The notes below the pieces were generated by a model. That model saw only the letters and a list, made by a program, of their open reading frames with translations. It made no database searches and was not told the DNA's origin. The translations under genes and the position numbers were made by a program. Source: a virus. From it: 64,000 bases of DNA. Positions within the stretch are counted from its first letter, which is position 1, and each line of letters opens with the position of its first letter. Shown one piece after another: positions 24,671 to 33,740 of this stretch. The stretch lies in IMG/VR virus record IMGVR_UViG_3300027770_000025, positions 124,001-188,000 of that record; one strand, 5' to 3'.

Positions 24671-26119
24671 CTAGAATCTTTTCAGAACATAGAGCTTTCT
24701 ACTTGATCTGGTATACGCAGTGTACTTGATTCTATTGCGTTCTACGATTTCCCAGTTCATATCAATATCATCCTCCAGAACGAAGGTTGTGTTGTATGTG
24801 CTTCCTTGTGACTTGTGGGCGGTTATGCAATATCCGTAATTCACATCCGCATACTTTCTAAGAAAGTTATAGTACACCAACCAGCTTTTATCTTTGCCTT
24901 TCTTTTCAATAGCTCTAAGCTTTAGCATATTAGCCAGCTTTTTAAAATCCATCTCGCTGTCTTCGTGTAAGATCTGTATGTTAACCCTTACTGTTTCATC
25001 CTCATCATCAAGATAGCTAACAACAGTTTCATAATACTTTAGTGTTATTGGAAATGGTTCGGCATCAGGATGATCAGATACGTGGTATCTAAGATCATCG
25101 CTATCTATAACAAAACTATCCACACTGAATTCGTCGTTGGTGTTCAGAACTATAGACTCACCTTGAATGATTGGATTGTTTGCTATTAGCTTTTCCCCAA
25201 CTAATATCTTTGATCCTAATGCTTCGTCTCCGTAGATAACTTTACGGATAACATCATTCATGGTTGCAACAGTTTTATTTCTCCATGCAATGATCTTTGC
25301 ATACTCAGAATCTTTTTTGAATTCATCAGTGACAAAATAGCGTCTCAGTATTTCTGAGAATCCCTTTCTTGTCTCGGGAATATTGAGATTGAGAAATTCT
25401 ATTCCTTCACCTTTCTCATTTAACTTTGTAACGGGTTCAACTGGATTTTTCGATCTACCAAGCTCAGATCTAATAGCAACAGATGATTCAATAATAGCAT
25501 TATCTTTCTTCTGACGCATGATCTGTTTTAAATTAAGTGTTTTAATTCTATAACCTGCAGCCAGCTCTTCTCTAAAAGGAATACAATCGGGTTTACCTAC
25601 TGGAGGAATCTGCGCTGGATCGCCCATGCAGATAATTTTTATTCTATCTCGGTATTTTAATACTTCCTGAAACAGATCATCGTTCAGCATCGAAACCTCA
25701 TCGATAATAAGTAACTTTACAGTCTTAATCTTCGGCTGAAAATCCCCTTGGTTAACAAATTCTTGCACACCTTCCTTGGTTATCCTTTCGGTTAGACCAA
25801 GCATTTTATGAATTGTCTGAAACGAAACCCTAGGATTTTTAAGTCCACTGGTTTTCTTAATAACTCTCACTGATTTATTAGTTGGCCCTGTAACTGCTAT
25901 TCGATACCAATTATGAGTTGGGTGTATCACCTCAAGAACATATCTAACAAGCACACTCACACAATAGGTCTTTCCTGTTCCTGCCCAACCTTTCAACACA
26001 TAAACGCTATCATCTCCCTTATCACAGATGAAATCCCTTAGATCTTTAAAAGCTGTCTTCTGATCTGAGTTAAGAGATTCTAAATCTATTATTGGTTTTA
26101 TCTTTTTAACTTTAGCCAT
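24671..26119 (-). CDS. dda: Dda-like SF1B DNA helicase
   Basis: 482 residues. Walker A LKGWAGTGKTY at about 42-52, TGPTNKSVR, FQTIHKMLGL, LLIIDEVSML (Walker B near 138-145), GDPAQIPPV and the C-terminal YCITAHKSQGST motif follow the order of T4 Dda/RecD/Pif1 helicases. In T4, Dda helps start replication and remodel proteins on DNA. It is last of an early operon that begins at 26645. Confidence 0.92.
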   Translation of the reverse strand: MAKVKKIKPIIDLESLNSDQKTAFKDLRDFICDKGDDSVYVLKGWAGTGKTYCVSVLVRYVLEVIHPTHNWYRIAVTGPTNKSVRVIKKTSGLKNPRVSFQTIHKMLGLTERITKEGVQEFVNQGDFQPKIKTVKLLIIDEVSMLNDDLFQEVLKYRDRIKIICMGDPAQIPPVGKPDCIPFREELAAGYRIKTLNLKQIMRQKKDNAIIESSVAIRSELGRSKNPVEPVTKLNEKGEGIEFLNLNIPETRKGFSEILRRYFVTDEFKKDSEYAKIIAWRNKTVATMNDVIRKVIYGDEALGSKILVGEKLIANNPIIQGESIVLNTNDEFSVDSFVIDSDDLRYHVSDHPDAEPFPITLKYYETVVSYLDDEDETVRVNIQILHEDSEMDFKKLANMLKLRAIEKKGKDKSWLVYYNFLRKYADVNYGYCITAHKSQGSTYNTTFVLEDDIDMNWEIVERNRIKYTAYTRSSRKLYVLKRF

Positions 26120-26124
26120 CTATT

Positions 26125-26334
26125 TTACTCTCCCTTTTTTAATCGATATAGATTTATAGCGATCACTAATATGTTCATTATTATTATAGGGTATGCTGAC
26201 AAAAAAATTCCATATACAACAAACATTGAGCATGCTATGCTGTTTATAATTCTTAGTTTGCTGAAATCCTTCATAGTCATGGAGTAAAGAACAACCAGCA
26301 TTGATAGGTATCCGAATATTTCTATTTTAGTCAT
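26125..26334 (-). CDS. small membrane protein, YgjV-like
   Basis: 69 residues with two hydrophobic helices (about 5-18 and 30-60) around a short polar loop (KDFSKLRIINS), reminiscent of half of the YgjV inner-membrane family. Co-transcribed with the Dda helicase. Confidence 0.6.
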   Translation of the reverse strand: MTKIEIFGYLSMLVVLYSMTMKDFSKLRIINSIACSMFVVYGIFLSAYPIIIMNILVIAINLYRLKKGE

Positions 26335-26347
26335 GTGGAATATAAAA

Positions 26348-26416
26348 TTATGGGGTTACCTTAAGCATTCTCTTCTGAAAGCTTAGCATTTTTCTTATGA
26401 GATTAAAATTCTCCAT
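26348..26416 (-). CDS. possible 22-residue basic peptide
   Basis: A start-to-stop ORF (MENFNLIRKMLSFQKRMLKVTP) beginning one base after the previous stop. Position and translational coupling are the only support, so it may be spurious. Confidence 0.3.
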   Translation of the reverse strand: MENFNLIRKMLSFQKRMLKVTP

Positions 26417-26417
26417 T

Positions 26418-26645
26418 CTATTTTTTATTATTTTCTTTTTCTACTAGATGCACGTTGTGCTTAATGTCGCCGATAACAGCTACCTTTTTTAGATCTTCTC
26501 CTTGGATGTCATACCATCCGTCGGAAAGTGGATCCTCACCCACCTTAACCGCATCAATTTTCCAGATTGTGTTTTCTTTGCCGAAATAAATCGCCATTGG
26601 CTCTAGCCATTGACGATTTCTAGAGTCCCATATTTTTATGTCCAT
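26418..26645 (-). CDS. hypothetical protein (YopX-like start)
   Basis: 75 residues. MDIKIWDSRNRQW is reminiscent of YopX-type small phage proteins; the rest is beta-like. Directly behind an early promoter. Confidence 0.65.
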   Translation of the reverse strand: MDIKIWDSRNRQWLEPMAIYFGKENTIWKIDAVKVGEDPLSDGWYDIQGEDLKKVAVIGDIKHNVHLVEKENNKK

Positions 26646-26665
26646 AATACATAGCTTCTTTGAAG

Positions 26666-26697
26666 CAAAAGTAATATCTGGCTACGGATAAAAAAAA
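26666..26697 (-). promoter_or_regulatory. early-type promoter, T8-ATCCG-N11-TACTTTTG
   Basis: T-tract/ATCCG (26685..26697), 11 nt, then TACTTTTG (26666..26673) on the minus strand. It drives the operon to the Dda helicase. Confidence 0.8.
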
Positions 26698-26706
26698 TAT
26701 TTCCGC

Positions 26707-26739
26707 AAAAAAAATTCCAACCTTTTGAGCTGGAATTTT
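26707..26739 (-). terminator. intrinsic terminator after zinc-ribbon protein gene
   Basis: Arms AAAATTCCA and TGGAATTTT flank an 11-nt loop, with a T-run on the minus strand. It closes the late block ending at 26758, just before the promoter at 26666..26697. Confidence 0.7.
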
Positions 26740-26757
26740 AAAATTATGAGGTTATTC

Positions 26758-27759
26758 TTATTCTGTCTTTTTATCCTCTGTGCTAGCTGGTGTTTCTGTG
26801 CTAGTATCGGGAGTTGGAGAGGAAGAAGTTGGCTGAGGAGTAGGTGCTGGCTGTTCTGGTTTACCTGGTGCTGGTTTACCTCCGGGTTTACCTGGTGCTG
26901 GTTTAGCTCCTGGTTTACCTGGTGCTGGTTTACCTGGTGCTGGTTTACCTGGTGCTGGTTTACCTGGTGCTGGTTTAGTTGATTTGTAGTTACCTTCTTT
27001 ATTTAGTATTTCACTAAAATCTTTATTCTGTTTCAAAATAGATTCTCTAGCTACCTTACGAACTAAATATAAGCTACCGAGTGTTTGTCCAACTTGTTTG
27101 GATAATAAAACAGATGGATCTGCTTTAACCGAAGCAATCAATTTCTGGAGTGAATTCACATAAATTGCAGAGATCGTCTTCATCTGTTGACTTGCTGCAA
27201 GTTCTTTTCTAAATTCTGCAGGATTATTTCCTGCTTTTTTCATAGAATCTGCTATTCCCTTACTTACTGATATTAATAGGCCGTTTACCTTGGGATCTAC
27301 TGATTCCTGACCCATTCCTTTAGAGATCTTACCTGTAATTGATGAGATAAAAGATTTTATCTTGCCCATTAAGTCAGAGCTGTCGTTCTTTCCCTCATTT
27401 AACCCTTCGTCCAATCCTTCTTCTAAACAGGCTTGATCTAGGAAATCCCATTCGGGTAGATTTTCTTTTTCGTGAACTCTTGATTCTACGAATTTTGTGA
27501 ATTTAATTATGTTGTTCATATTTTCTGGTTTTTTTTCTTCGCTTAATTTTTGATTTGGCTGCATAACAGGAGAGTTCTGAAGCCATTTAGAAATACCTAA
27601 AGTTTTAGCTGCCGCTCTCTCGTGATATGCCTTATGAGGAAATGCTCCACATGTTGGGCATTCTTTTTCACTGTCTTCTATGCTTTTTCCGCAACCAGAA
27701 CAAACGTCCTGTCTTTTTCTTTCTGTTACGAATTGGGTTATTTGTTTTAGTTGCTTCAT
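26758..27759 (-). CDS. zinc-ribbon virion protein with two leader-like segments and PGKPA repeats
   Basis: 333 residues. It starts with a leader (MKQLKQITQFVTE), then a four-Cys zinc ribbon (CSGCGK ... CPTCGAF, residues 20-38). A second leader-like segment (MNNIIKFTKFVESRVHE) starts at residue 81, where an internal ATG at 27519 could start a shorter product. A helical middle follows, and the last about 60 residues are PGKPA repeats with Lys/Pro and a Thr/Ser-rich end. It could be two fused genes. Confidence 0.75.
   Translation of the reverse strand: MKQLKQITQFVTERKRQDVCSGCGKSIEDSEKECPTCGAFPHKAYHERAAAKTLGISKWLQNSPVMQPNQKLSEEKKPENMNNIIKFTKFVESRVHEKENLPEWDFLDQACLEEGLDEGLNEGKNDSSDLMGKIKSFISSITGKISKGMGQESVDPKVNGLLISVSKGIADSMKKAGNNPAEFRKELAASQQMKTISAIYVNSLQKLIASVKADPSVLLSKQVGQTLGSLYLVRKVARESILKQNKDFSEILNKEGNYKSTKPAPGKPAPGKPAPGKPAPGKPGAKPAPGKPGGKPAPGKPEQPAPTPQPTSSSPTPDTSTETPASTEDKKTE
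26857..26977 (-). repeat. tandem 15-bp repeats encoding PGKPA
   Basis: On the plus strand the unit reads GGTTTACCTGGTGCT with variants, several copies in the 3' part of the zinc-ribbon gene. A low-complexity coding repeat, not CRISPR. Confidence 0.85.
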
Positions 27760-27760
27760 A

Positions 27761-29005
27761 TTATACGTATCTTAATGCTTTAGAAACATTGATCAATCTC
27801 TTAGTTAATCCGTCGATGTCTTCGATCTTAGTTGCCATATCAACATACTGATTCATCTTATCGTTTCCTGAGATTAGACTCTTAATTGACATTGATCCCT
27901 CCTTTAGGAGATATTTAATTAGAATAGCTTTAGCGTTCTCGTGTACTGCTGTTGTGTCGTGTTCTTTATCGAAGAAAACAGTTTGACTCACATCCGCTGA
28001 TGCATCATGAAAATAGTTTGCAAGAAGGCCGTTAAGTTCTTCCATTGTTTCTTTATCTTCTGCCGATGCTCTCCATCCAGGTATTACTAATTTCTCGTCT
28101 AGAGATTTACCCTTTGCTCTTTTAAAAGTTCTTTTTGCAATAGCAATAAAAATGGCGTTAAACATCTCGACGTCTTCCAACCTACATCTTAGAGTGTTTT
28201 CACCTGTTCTAAAATTAACGGAGTTGATAGGCATTCTTTGTGTGTTGGTAACTGTCCAAGTTTCGTAATCTGTTTTGGTAATCATTTGACCGTGTGTATC
28301 ACCACCTACTAGATCTTTAATTAGATCTCCATAAAGTTGTTTAGCTCTTTCTAAAGCTCTCAGGTAGAAATAGTACTTAACTTTACCGCCTTTAGAAATG
28401 TCTCTCACTAAACTAACCCTTCCGCTGCTAGAATATCTGACACTCTTACCAACGAAGTCAAGTTCAACCAACCTTTGCATTGTTGCAAGCTGAAGTAACT
28501 CGTCGTTATTAGGATGAGCTAATTGATCTCCTCCCATCATAGGTTTTAGCCTTTCCCTAATCTGATCAAGGGTAAGTTCTTCACCTGCAGGATACATCTC
28601 ATCAAAATCAACTTTCTCGTTAACGTCTCTCTTGCTTATAAGTGAAGCTGGAATTCCGTTTTTAACAATTCTAAGCCAGATGTGTCTGAAAAGTTCTTGT
28701 GGGGTATCAAAACTAGCAAATCCATATGTTTCTAATCCAGGTTTACTTGAGTAGTGTTCGCAACAGTAATTACCATCATCATCAACAAACATGGAGGTTT
28801 TAGGCATTGAGCTTCCTCTGATTTCTAATCTAATCTTCTGATCATCTATTCTCTGAACGGTTACATTTAACCCTCTTTTAAGGTCTCTCGCAGAAGGTAG
28901 ATTGCTGTCAAAAGAATCTATTAATTCTCTTCCTGGAGGATTGAGCCAGTTTTTACTCCAATAAGCTTCCCCGATAAACTCGGAGTAATTTGAAACTTTT
29001 TCCAT
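27761..29005 (-). CDS. large hypothetical virion protein with capsid-targeting-like leader
   Basis: 414 residues. Leader MEKVSNYSEFIGEA, cleavage likely after Glu13. The N-terminal 100 residues look beta-rich; the remainder is mixed. No family recognised. One nucleotide separates it from the gene upstream (stop at 29007) and from the zinc-ribbon gene's start region, so the block 30548 to 26758 is one operon. Confidence 0.8.
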   Translation of the reverse strand: MEKVSNYSEFIGEAYWSKNWLNPPGRELIDSFDSNLPSARDLKRGLNVTVQRIDDQKIRLEIRGSSMPKTSMFVDDDGNYCCEHYSSKPGLETYGFASFDTPQELFRHIWLRIVKNGIPASLISKRDVNEKVDFDEMYPAGEELTLDQIRERLKPMMGGDQLAHPNNDELLQLATMQRLVELDFVGKSVRYSSSGRVSLVRDISKGGKVKYYFYLRALERAKQLYGDLIKDLVGGDTHGQMITKTDYETWTVTNTQRMPINSVNFRTGENTLRCRLEDVEMFNAIFIAIAKRTFKRAKGKSLDEKLVIPGWRASAEDKETMEELNGLLANYFHDASADVSQTVFFDKEHDTTAVHENAKAILIKYLLKEGSMSIKSLISGNDKMNQYVDMATKIEDIDGLTKRLINVSKALRYV

Positions 29006-29006
29006 A

Positions 29007-30548
29007 TTATAATTTAGATTTAATTCTTTTAGCTATATTTTGCTCTTCTCTAACCACGTTTTTCATGCTTTCGACTTGGGTAGGCTTTAATGGAAGATTT
29101 CCTTCTGCATTAAGATCCAAAACGTACTTAATCTCTTCGATACCCTTTTCTGTTGCCTTTAATATATCTTCGATATCAGCTTTAGTGTAATCATCACCAA
29201 TAAGTCTATTGAATACATTTAGAGTTGCCTCACTGAAGATACCATATTGTTTAAACTCGTTCATGAAGTCACTTTTCTTAAGACCTTTAACATCATAGAT
29301 GATCTGAGCAACCAATCCTGAGATCTTCTCCCAGTCTTCCTGTGGCATAGCACCAGCTAAGAAACCTTTTGATGTTGCTATAAGGGATTCAATAATGTTT
29401 CTAATAGTAAGACCTGTTCCGTCTCGGTAATATCTTTCAAGAGCGATCTTGATATCACACTCCATTTTGAACTTTGACATAACAGTATCAACCAGATCCT
29501 TAGGGTAATCGAGTCCTTCTAAAACATCTTTTAGCGTTTTGAACGTGTTATTGTTTTTATCCCTTAGTCTATTGTTAGGTCTTGTGGCATCAGTGTGGAT
29601 TGATCCGTCTTGGTTAACCGTGACACCAATTAAGCTGTGTATATCAGTAACGGGAACGTTTGAGTTAATGATATTGATCTGTACCCTTCCCCCGTTATAG
29701 GACCAGAATGTTGAATCTGTTCTAATACACCAGTTGGTATCTGCACATATTGCTCTTTGGGCTTCCGGTGTTCTTGCGGATTCCACGATGTAACCGTCCT
29801 TAGCATAAAGAATACCTGCCATTGGACCTAGATCCTTAAGCTTCTTAAGTAATCCGGACTCGTCTTGGCTCCAGCCTTCAATAAATTCTAATGCGTCCTT
29901 AATAATATCAGCGAAAGCCACCTTTTCATCTCTGTATTCAGGATAAGTTCTGGTGTCTTCGTATTTCTTTAGTCCTTTGGTGAATTCTTTCCAAGCAATT
30001 TTTCCGTCTTTATCTTTTAGTTGTTCTAATTGGTTGGAGATTTCGGTAAGGTCATCAATTTGTTTGTCCGTTGCTTTTGCGAAAACCTTTCTCATTTTAC
30101 CTGTTAACTCACCGTAAAACTTTTTTAGTTTTCTTTTTCTCTCGATATTTCTAAGGTCGTCACCCAAAACTTCATATCCTGGACGGATGTCGTCTTCCGT
30201 AGGTTCAACTTTAGCGTAATCATTAATGTTCATAGACAAATCCTGTCCTAGGGTTTGTTTATATTTCATTAGATTATCGAAAATCTCCTTTAGTTCCTCC
30301 ATGTGAGCTTTCTGATCGAATCTGAATTTTACGAACATTGGGGTGTAGCCAGGGAATTTTTCTGTTAAATCCTTAACCTCTTTAAATTTTGGATCTGCTA
30401 GGATCTTTTTCTTTGTTTCTTCACCGATTTCAGATGTTTTTATCTTCTTTTCTAAAGCATATCTCTTTAAAAGATAGTCCTTAGCAGCTTGGACATTTTC
30501 TAACAGAGCTTGTTTCTCTGAAAATGTTGGGAAACTATATTTCATCAT
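29007..30548 (-). CDS. large hypothetical protein, leader variant
   Basis: 513 residues from the ATG at 30548 (the longer frame to 30644 uses a non-ATG start and adds an unrelated extension). MMKYSFPTFSEKQALLE is a variant of the shared leader. Lys/Glu-rich helices to about 220, then a segment with WCIRTDSTFWSYNGG and RVQINIINS that I do not recognise as a family but that resembles a compact globular domain. First gene of the minus-strand virion block. Confidence 0.75.
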   Translation of the reverse strand: MMKYSFPTFSEKQALLENVQAAKDYLLKRYALEKKIKTSEIGEETKKKILADPKFKEVKDLTEKFPGYTPMFVKFRFDQKAHMEELKEIFDNLMKYKQTLGQDLSMNINDYAKVEPTEDDIRPGYEVLGDDLRNIERKRKLKKFYGELTGKMRKVFAKATDKQIDDLTEISNQLEQLKDKDGKIAWKEFTKGLKKYEDTRTYPEYRDEKVAFADIIKDALEFIEGWSQDESGLLKKLKDLGPMAGILYAKDGYIVESARTPEAQRAICADTNWCIRTDSTFWSYNGGRVQINIINSNVPVTDIHSLIGVTVNQDGSIHTDATRPNNRLRDKNNNTFKTLKDVLEGLDYPKDLVDTVMSKFKMECDIKIALERYYRDGTGLTIRNIIESLIATSKGFLAGAMPQEDWEKISGLVAQIIYDVKGLKKSDFMNEFKQYGIFSEATLNVFNRLIGDDYTKADIEDILKATEKGIEEIKYVLDLNAEGNLPLKPTQVESMKNVVREEQNIAKRIKSKL

Positions 30549-30568
30549 AAGGTATAATTTTGTATTGT

Positions 30569-30577
30569 GATATATAT
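30569..30577 (+). promoter_or_regulatory. putative late promoter, GATATATAT
   Basis: Box 19 nt before the ATG at 30597, in the short divergent gap between the minus-strand virion block and the plus-strand one. Confidence 0.4.
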
Positions 30578-30596
30578 TCAAATTAAAAAACCAACT

Positions 30597-30863
30597 ATGA
30601 AAGTTTTCACCAAAATAGAAGAGTTTTTGGCAACTAAGCCCCAAACGGCACCTGGTCAGCCAACTACAAGGCCTGGAACTACCCCAGGAACGAGACCTAC
30701 TCCTTCAAGACCAAGTCCAATCAGAAGGGATAAACCAGCTGTTGACCCAGCTCCTAAAGCTAAAGCATCTGCCGTTGTTGATAGATTTATGGTGGAACTT
30801 AAAAAGGCTAAGGCACCTATAAAATTTAACATCTCAAAATTAAAAGACAGATATGAATCTTAA
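30597..30863 (+). CDS. proline-rich virion protein with leader-like N-terminus
   Basis: 88 residues from the ATG at 30597. MKVFTKIEEFLATK is leader-like, followed by a Thr/Pro/Arg-rich stretch (residues about 15-50) and a basic helical end. Overlaps the next gene by 11 nt. Confidence 0.65.
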   Translation: MKVFTKIEEFLATKPQTAPGQPTTRPGTTPGTRPTPSRPSPIRRDKPAVDPAPKAKASAVVDRFMVELKKAKAPIKFNISKLKDRYES

Positions 30864-32271
30864 ATCATTTACACAGTTAGTAGACGAAGCCTCATTAAAG
30901 GATAATCCAGGAATACCTGGCGAAGGCGGAAAAGAAGGGGATTACCTTGCAAAAGTTGAAGGTAGAGCCAAAGAAAGAATTGATGCTCTCCAAAGAAGAC
31001 ATGGAGCAGATATCCCTAGATTCATGTCACTTGTTTCTAGGACAAAACAAATCCAATCAGGAAAAGAGAAAGAGCTAGAAAAGCTTGCAGAGGACTCAAT
31101 CAGATTATATTACGGTTCTATTCTAGAGGAGGTCACGCTAAACATTAAGTTTGAGAAGGACGATGAGATTAAGAAGTCTATGGAGAAGGTTCAAGCAGAA
31201 CCCCCTGAAATGCCACAACTTAAAGAGCTTAAGGATGCTAATATCATTTCAGAAATCCAAAAAAGAAAAATAGCAAACAACATCACCCAAGGGGAAGCTA
31301 AGAACACTAAGCTAATACTAAATCTACCTGAGGTTAGAGACGGTTTAATTAGAATACTAGGACAAGAGCAAGGTACAGAGTATAAAGATCTACTTAATAA
31401 GATCACAGAAATCGCTGGATTCTTTGATTGGAAAATCCCAATGGAAGTTCAGTTGGAGATGTGGACAAGAGATAAATCAGGATTTAGTGGATCAGTAACC
31501 GTTGAATGGAACACTGACAAAGAGGAAGATTCAGAAGAACTTGCACAGGAGATTCTTGGTGAATTAGAAGACGACACAGAAATACCAGAAGAGACTGAAG
31601 AACTATTCTCACAAACACAGCCTACTATTAATGCTTTAGGTACTGACTTTGCCATGTTACTTCATGAGGCAGTTAAAGGTATCTATGAACTTATAGCTGC
31701 AGTGGGTATTCCTGATGATGAAGAAACAGCAGAAACAGTTATAATGAACACCGATTCATTAGCAGACGAGATCGAAGATCTTAGATATGGACCAGAAATT
31801 GCAGCAGATCTCAGAGATCTTGTTAACTCGTTTCCCGAATTTGAGAGCATTCCTAATTTAAGAGAACATGTTTTCGGTAAGATGATGGCAATGGAAGCTA
31901 AGGATTTCCTTGAGCTTATGTACATGATACTTATTGAGGATCCTAAGGCTAAGCCAATTGTACAGGAGTTCATTGACGAGATTGCAGAAGAGATTGGTAA
32001 ATACGAGCTTGGTCAGGCAGGAATAGATAATGACGACGACTACGAGCCAGCGGAAACACCAGGTAGAGCACCAGCACAGGCTGGACAGGAAGAGGTTGAT
32101 TACTCTGAACTTACAAGAAGAGAGATTGAGAGATTGATCGATGCTGCTCTAGATGTTAAAGACTTTGATAGGGTTAGGGATCTTTCTAAGTACCTAAAAG
32201 AGTCAAAACAACAAGAAATCTCAGAAAAACTTCACAAAGAAATGGGTTACCCATCAAATTTAGAAGAATGA
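30853..32271 (+). CDS. large acidic virion protein with capsid-targeting-like leader
   Basis: 472 residues. MNLKSFTQLVDEAS has LVDE ending at 12, a good prohead-protease site. The rest is long, helical and very acidic (an EDSEEL.../EDDTEIPEETEEL stretch at about 225-250), ending in Lys-rich helices. No family recognised. Similar acidic scaffolding-like composition is known in phage core proteins, but this is only composition. Confidence 0.75.
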   Translation: MNLKSFTQLVDEASLKDNPGIPGEGGKEGDYLAKVEGRAKERIDALQRRHGADIPRFMSLVSRTKQIQSGKEKELEKLAEDSIRLYYGSILEEVTLNIKFEKDDEIKKSMEKVQAEPPEMPQLKELKDANIISEIQKRKIANNITQGEAKNTKLILNLPEVRDGLIRILGQEQGTEYKDLLNKITEIAGFFDWKIPMEVQLEMWTRDKSGFSGSVTVEWNTDKEEDSEELAQEILGELEDDTEIPEETEELFSQTQPTINALGTDFAMLLHEAVKGIYELIAAVGIPDDEETAETVIMNTDSLADEIEDLRYGPEIAADLRDLVNSFPEFESIPNLREHVFGKMMAMEAKDFLELMYMILIEDPKAKPIVQEFIDEIAEEIGKYELGQAGIDNDDDYEPAETPGRAPAQAGQEEVDYSELTRREIERLIDAALDVKDFDRVRDLSKYLKESKQQEISEKLHKEMGYPSNLEE

Positions 32272-32369
32272 GATAGATATATAGTAAAACTAATAAATAA
32301 TATGAAAAATAATATGAAAAATAACAAACCAGTATTTGAGAGCTTTAATGAATTCATTAAGTTCATTTA
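32272..32369 (+). repeat. direct repeat copy 1 (late promoter plus leader)
   Basis: A segment running from GATAGATATATAG through the first 20 or so codons of the OmpA-like gene. The same sequence, with small changes, recurs at 34476..34568. Confidence 0.85.
32276..32284 (+). promoter_or_regulatory. putative late promoter, GATATATAG
   Basis: Box 17 nt before the ATG at 32302; part of the duplicated promoter/leader segment. Confidence 0.5.
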
Positions 32370-33675
32370 TGAAGCAGATCAATTAAACGAAGGAGAAACA
32401 ACAGGTTACGCAGGTAAGTTATCTGCTATTCTATCTGGAGGTATGAAACTCCAAGGACAGAATAAGACTTTTACCGAAACTCTAGTTACTGAATATCTTA
32501 ACAAATATTACAATGCTAGCGTGCCAGGAACTAAGGAGATGGCAGATACGCTAATACAAGTCTTAAGTGATGCTTTTGATACGCTTAACAATAAAGTAAT
32601 AAGAACTACACCTGGTGTTGTCTCAAAAACAATACTACCAACAACTTACGAATATTTAACCGACGGTGTGGTTAAAGCGGAAGGACATTGTAATCTAGAG
32701 ACTACTTTTGAATACACCGGCTATGATGATAAGGGAAATTTACAAGGAGGTCTAGAAGGTAGTTACACAATTGGAGATAGAGTAGATGAAACACAAACGT
32801 TACCCTTGTCATATCTTTTAGCAGCTGTTAATGCTCATAATTTTAACGCATTTGCAGAACTGGTTGACATGGCAGCGGGATATAAAAAAGGGGATACTAT
32901 AGTAAATTATGGGGACAAAGCCGATCTGAAGGGGTATCTAAAATGGTCTACTGGAACAAGTAATGAGAATAAAAGATTTTTCCAAATGGATTCCGAATCT
33001 CTTGGTGGTAATATCATTCAATTTACTGATTACAAACCTAAAGGAACCGCACCTGGTTGGGGATGGCAATTCCCTATTTACGTAGCTTCTTTTATTACCG
33101 CAGGTGGGGGTAGTCTTGTAGATGCTTCAACGTATGACGAAGTTATTCAGCCAGCAGGAAATTCGGTAGAGGTTTCTGAAAAGGAATATAATGCTCCACC
33201 CGAAGCTAAATTCTTTGACGCAAACGAGGTAACAATCTCTGAAGATGGTAAAGCATCATTAAATGCTATACTTTCCTCATTTAACTCTATTGATAAAATT
33301 TTAGTTAACGGTGGTGCTTCAAGCTCAAAAACTGATAGAGAAGGAGGAAACGAACAACTTGCTAAAGATAGACAAGCAGCTGGTATTACAGAATTAAATG
33401 CTCTTAAAGAATCAGGAGTACTTCAACTTAAAGATACAGTAATTGAAGCGGGAACAGCTAAAGTTCAGGATGCAGCAGAAAAAAGTGATCCTACAAAACA
33501 GCAAGTTTCTTTTATTATTTCAGGTAAGATTAAATCAACTAAAGTTGTAGAAACCAAACCAGTTACAATTCAAAGGGTTGAGACGATAAAAGGAGATGCT
33601 GTTCAATTTACTGAATACGTATTTAACATTATGGTTAATGCAGAGCCTAACACTAAAACTCTAACAGAAGCTTAA
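32302..33675 (+). CDS. OmpA-like virion protein with capsid-targeting-like leader (copy 1)
   Basis: 457 residues. The leader KPVFESFNEFIKFIYEAD ... NEGE is followed by an unassigned N-terminal domain and, in the last third (from about 305), an OmpA-like peptidoglycan-binding fold: FFDANEVTISEDGK then VNGGASS and a run with an ELNALKESGV helix. It is paralogous to the gene at 34513. Packaged protein that could bind the host cell wall is a reasonable inference. Confidence 0.75.
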   Translation: MKNNMKNNKPVFESFNEFIKFIYEADQLNEGETTGYAGKLSAILSGGMKLQGQNKTFTETLVTEYLNKYYNASVPGTKEMADTLIQVLSDAFDTLNNKVIRTTPGVVSKTILPTTYEYLTDGVVKAEGHCNLETTFEYTGYDDKGNLQGGLEGSYTIGDRVDETQTLPLSYLLAAVNAHNFNAFAELVDMAAGYKKGDTIVNYGDKADLKGYLKWSTGTSNENKRFFQMDSESLGGNIIQFTDYKPKGTAPGWGWQFPIYVASFITAGGGSLVDASTYDEVIQPAGNSVEVSEKEYNAPPEAKFFDANEVTISEDGKASLNAILSSFNSIDKILVNGGASSSKTDREGGNEQLAKDRQAAGITELNALKESGVLQLKDTVIEAGTAKVQDAAEKSDPTKQQVSFIISGKIKSTKVVETKPVTIQRVETIKGDAVQFTEYVFNIMVNAEPNTKTLTEA

Positions 33676-33690
33676 ATATTTTTATAACAC

Positions 33691-33726
33691 ACAAAAAAAG
33701 CCTAGAATATTCTAGGCTTTTTTTGT
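33691..33726. terminator. bidirectional intrinsic terminator (perfect palindrome)
   Basis: A 36-nt perfect palindrome built on GCCTAGAATATTCTAGGC flanked by seven A and seven T. It ends both the plus-strand OmpA-like gene and the convergent minus-strand gene. Confidence 0.85.
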
Positions 33727-33740
33727 GATCTTTATTTTAT

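Noticed and set aside
26725-26982. Plus-strand ORF full of Cys/Trp/Phe repeats
   Set aside because: It is the antisense of the PGKPA repeat on the minus-strand zinc-ribbon gene; the composition is a by-product of the repeat.
29007-30644. Longer N-terminal extension of the 513-residue gene
   Set aside because: The extension lacks an ATG start and runs across the late-promoter gap; the ATG at 30548 gives the shared leader type.
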